Shown in pieces: positions 31,250-32,877 of a stretch of DNA of 32,877 nucleotides. The notes below the pieces were generated by a model. That model did no database searches and was not told the DNA's origin. It worked only from the letters and a program-made list of their open reading frames with translations. A program made the position numbers and the translations under genes. Positions within the stretch are counted from its first letter, which is position 1, and every line of letters begins with the position of its first letter. This DNA comes from Desulfovibrio sp. Lineage in GTDB: Bacteria > Desulfobacterota > Desulfovibrionia > Desulfovibrionales > Desulfovibrionaceae. The DNA is taken from contig JAAUYU010000023.1 in the NCBI GenBank assembly GCA_014804965.1, forward strand, positions 34,196 through 67,072. The letters are read 5' to 3'.

Positions 31250-32500
31250 CTAGTTCGCCGAACCCGAAGCGGAAGACGCCTGCCCGGACATGGCCTGGGC
31301 GGCCTGCTCGGCCTTGGCCGCGGCCACGGGCGTCGTCGTTTGCGGTGCGGGCGGCGTCGGGCCCAGAAGGCCGCCGGGCTGGTCGGTCATGAACATGTGG
31401 GTGGTGGGATAGGCGCCGAGGACGTGCTCGTCGTTGAGCTTCTGCTGGATGGCGAGATTGACGTCCGAGCGCGTTATCTGGAAGTTCCTGATGTCCGGCT
31501 CGTGCACGACATAGATGATCTGGAACATGTAGTTGGCGGAGCCGAACCTGAGCATACAGGCGCGGTCGAAACTGCACTTGGGGAAGGATTCCACCACCTC
31601 GCGCATCATGTCGGGCACGCGCTTCACCACGTCCAGCGGCATCTCGAAGGCCACGCCCAGCTCCAGCACCACCGGGCGCTCGCTCACACTGCCGAGATTG
31701 ACGATGGTGTTCGTCGTCATCTCCGAATTGGCGCAGACGATGAGGTCGCCCTCGAGGCTCCGGAGATGCGTGGTCTTGGGGCCCATGTATTCCACGTCGC
31801 CTGCCTTGCCGCTCTTGAGCTCCACATGATCGCCGATGCGGAAGGGCTTGTCGAGCAGGATGACGATATAGCTGAAAAAGTCCTCGAGGATGGCCTTGCC
31901 CGCCAGGCCCACGGCCACGCCCATGATGCCGAGGCCCGCCACGATGGAGGACACCTGAAAGCCCAGGTTGTCCAGCAGGAAGGTCAGGCCCATGGCCCAG
32001 ATGAGGCCCGTGATGAAGGGCATGAGCGAGCGCGTCTGCGAGGTCTTGAGCGTCTCGCCGTGGCGGCGCATGTAGAGGTCGAGGTTGAAGGGCACGAAAG
32101 CGGCCACCAGCGCGATGGCGATGACCGTGCACACGATGTTGAAGATGGTGGCGAGCGCGTTGGCATAGACCGGCGCCAGCACCAGCATCCGCGCGCCCCA
32201 GGAAACGATGCCCACATAAAAGAGCCGCTTGAGGTGCAGCATGACGCGCTCGTACATGCTGAAATCCATGGGCTCGACCGGGGCCTGCCCCGGCTTGCCG
32301 CCGGAACCGCCCGCCAGCTCGTACTTGCGCTCCATGAAGGCCTCGAACTTGCGCTGGCCCCAGGGCCACAGCACGCGCACGGCCGCAAGCGCGAGGCACA
32401 TGATGCCGAAGATGCACGCGAGCCTGAGCGGCGGGTTCTGGTGCAGGAACTGCCGGTAATTGAAATATTCGAGCAGTATCTTCCAGGTCTCGGGGTTCAT
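31250..32500 (-). CDS. MscS-family mechanosensitive ion channel
   Basis: A 416-residue inner-membrane channel that would open on membrane tension during osmotic downshock. The N-terminal part has several hydrophobic helices. The MscS core starts with the pore helix GIMGVAVGLAGKAILEDFFSYIVILLDKPF, followed by the beta domain RIGDHVELKSGKAGDVEYMG and a mixed alpha-beta C-terminal domain. About 30 residues of Pro/Ala/Gln-rich tail end the protein. GAGGAGG lies before the ATG at 32500. The gene is transcribed away from the CMD-family gene, with a 155-base gap between them. Confidence 0.93.
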   Translation of the reverse strand: MNPETWKILLEYFNYRQFLHQNPPLRLACIFGIMCLALAAVRVLWPWGQRKFEAFMERKYELAGGSGGKPGQAPVEPMDFSMYERVMLHLKRLFYVGIVSWGARMLVLAPVYANALATIFNIVCTVIAIALVAAFVPFNLDLYMRRHGETLKTSQTRSLMPFITGLIWAMGLTFLLDNLGFQVSSIVAGLGIMGVAVGLAGKAILEDFFSYIVILLDKPFRIGDHVELKSGKAGDVEYMGPKTTHLRSLEGDLIVCANSEMTTNTIVNLGSVSERPVVLELGVAFEMPLDVVKRVPDMMREVVESFPKCSFDRACMLRFGSANYMFQIIYVVHEPDIRNFQITRSDVNLAIQQKLNDEHVLGAYPTTHMFMTDQPGGLLGPTPPAPQTTTPVAAAKAEQAAQAMSGQASSASGSAN

Positions 32501-32655
32501 TCTTGGCCTCCTCGGGGTGGCGGGCGGCGCACGGAGCGCGCGGTGGCAGTATGCCGCATTTCAGGGCGGCGCGCCAGAGGCGGGGCGGGGCAGCGGACGG
32601 GGCGCGCCCGAGCGGACGCGCCCTTGCCGCATCAGGACGCTTCTGCTGCCTCCGT

Positions 32656-32877
32656 TTACGCCCCCTGTGCCGAAAGGACTTCCCGCGCCGCAAAGAGGCC
32701 GTTGAGCGCCGCAGGAAATCCCGCGTATACGGCCATCTGCATGCAGGTTTCCACCAGCTCCGCGCGGGTGCAGCCCACGCGCAAGGCCGCAGCAAGATGG
32801 ACCAGAAGCTGCGGTCGCGCGTTGCCGAGAGCCGTCAGCGCCGCCACGGTGATGAGTTCCCGGCTTTTGAGGTCAAG
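32656..32877 (-). CDS. Carboxymuconolactone decarboxylase (CMD/AhpD-like) family protein, C-terminal part
   Basis: The gene enters from the right edge; 73 C-terminal residues are visible. They begin [20 protein letters not shown] and continue with [21 protein letters not shown], then [16 protein letters not shown]. This helical order and wording are typical of the CMD family. The AhpD-type CxxC is not visible here; the single Cys in GCTRAEL is common in small CMD proteins. Function within this broad family cannot be set from this part. Confidence 0.88.
   Translation of the reverse strand, partial: LDLKSRELITVAALTALGNARPQLLVHLAAALRVGCTRAELVETCMQMAVYAGFPAALNGLFAAREVLSAQGA

Overview
The window is GC-rich, densely coded DNA from a deltaproteobacterial sulfate reducer, most likely a member of the Desulfovibrionaceae. 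This rests on gene content: a GlcD / CCG-domain / LutC / LutB organic-acid oxidation block, a LctP lactate permease, and near-consensus sigma-54 promoters in front of metabolic and flagellar operons. The species is inferred and cannot be fixed from the sequence. No rRNA, tRNA, CRISPR array, integrase or transposase is visible.

Layout. (1) 1-5500: the end of a sigma-54 activator, an inverted repeat that looks like its binding site, a strong sigma-54 promoter, then a sulfotransferase-fold protein, two different taurine/nitrate-type ABC ATPases, one permease, one TauA-like binding protein and a small membrane protein, closed by a terminator. (2) 5570-12057: a flagellar motor/export operon, fliF-(small ORF)-fliG-fliH-fliI, behind its own near-perfect sigma-54 promoter. 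The small ORF repeats the FliG-binding end of FliF, and a dense run of hairpins separates it from fliG. (3) 12069-14795: an MBOAT acyltransferase and its SGNH-like partner, both disrupted (a -1 frameshift and an in-frame amber stop). (4) 14792-15604, minus strand: a PilZ-type protein. (5) 15874-21445: glcD, an Fe-S/CCG subunit, lutC and a long lutB, which oxidise lactate; 23855-25543 is the lactate permease. Between them lie an MBL-fold hydrolase, a FluC/CrcB fluoride channel and a 65-residue orphan. (6) 25653-32877: a small unknown gene (minus), a LolD/FtsX-type ABC pair followed by an exported formylglycine-generating-enzyme-fold protein, an MFS transporter, and on the minus strand an MscS channel and the end of a carboxymuconolactone-decarboxylase-family gene.

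How it fits together. Region 1 reads as a self-contained, sigma-54-controlled uptake system for an organosulfur compound. Its two ATPases carry complementary defects, which predicts one good and one degenerate ATP site. Region 2 builds the MS-ring, rotor and export ATPase, but fliE and fliJ are not adjacent. Regions 4 and 5 fit a lactate-oxidising, c-di-GMP-responsive motile anaerobe. The candidates for undescribed biology are the sulfotransferase plus asymmetric-ATPase importer, the split FliF tail with its hairpin array, and the ABC-FtsX-FGE-fold trio.
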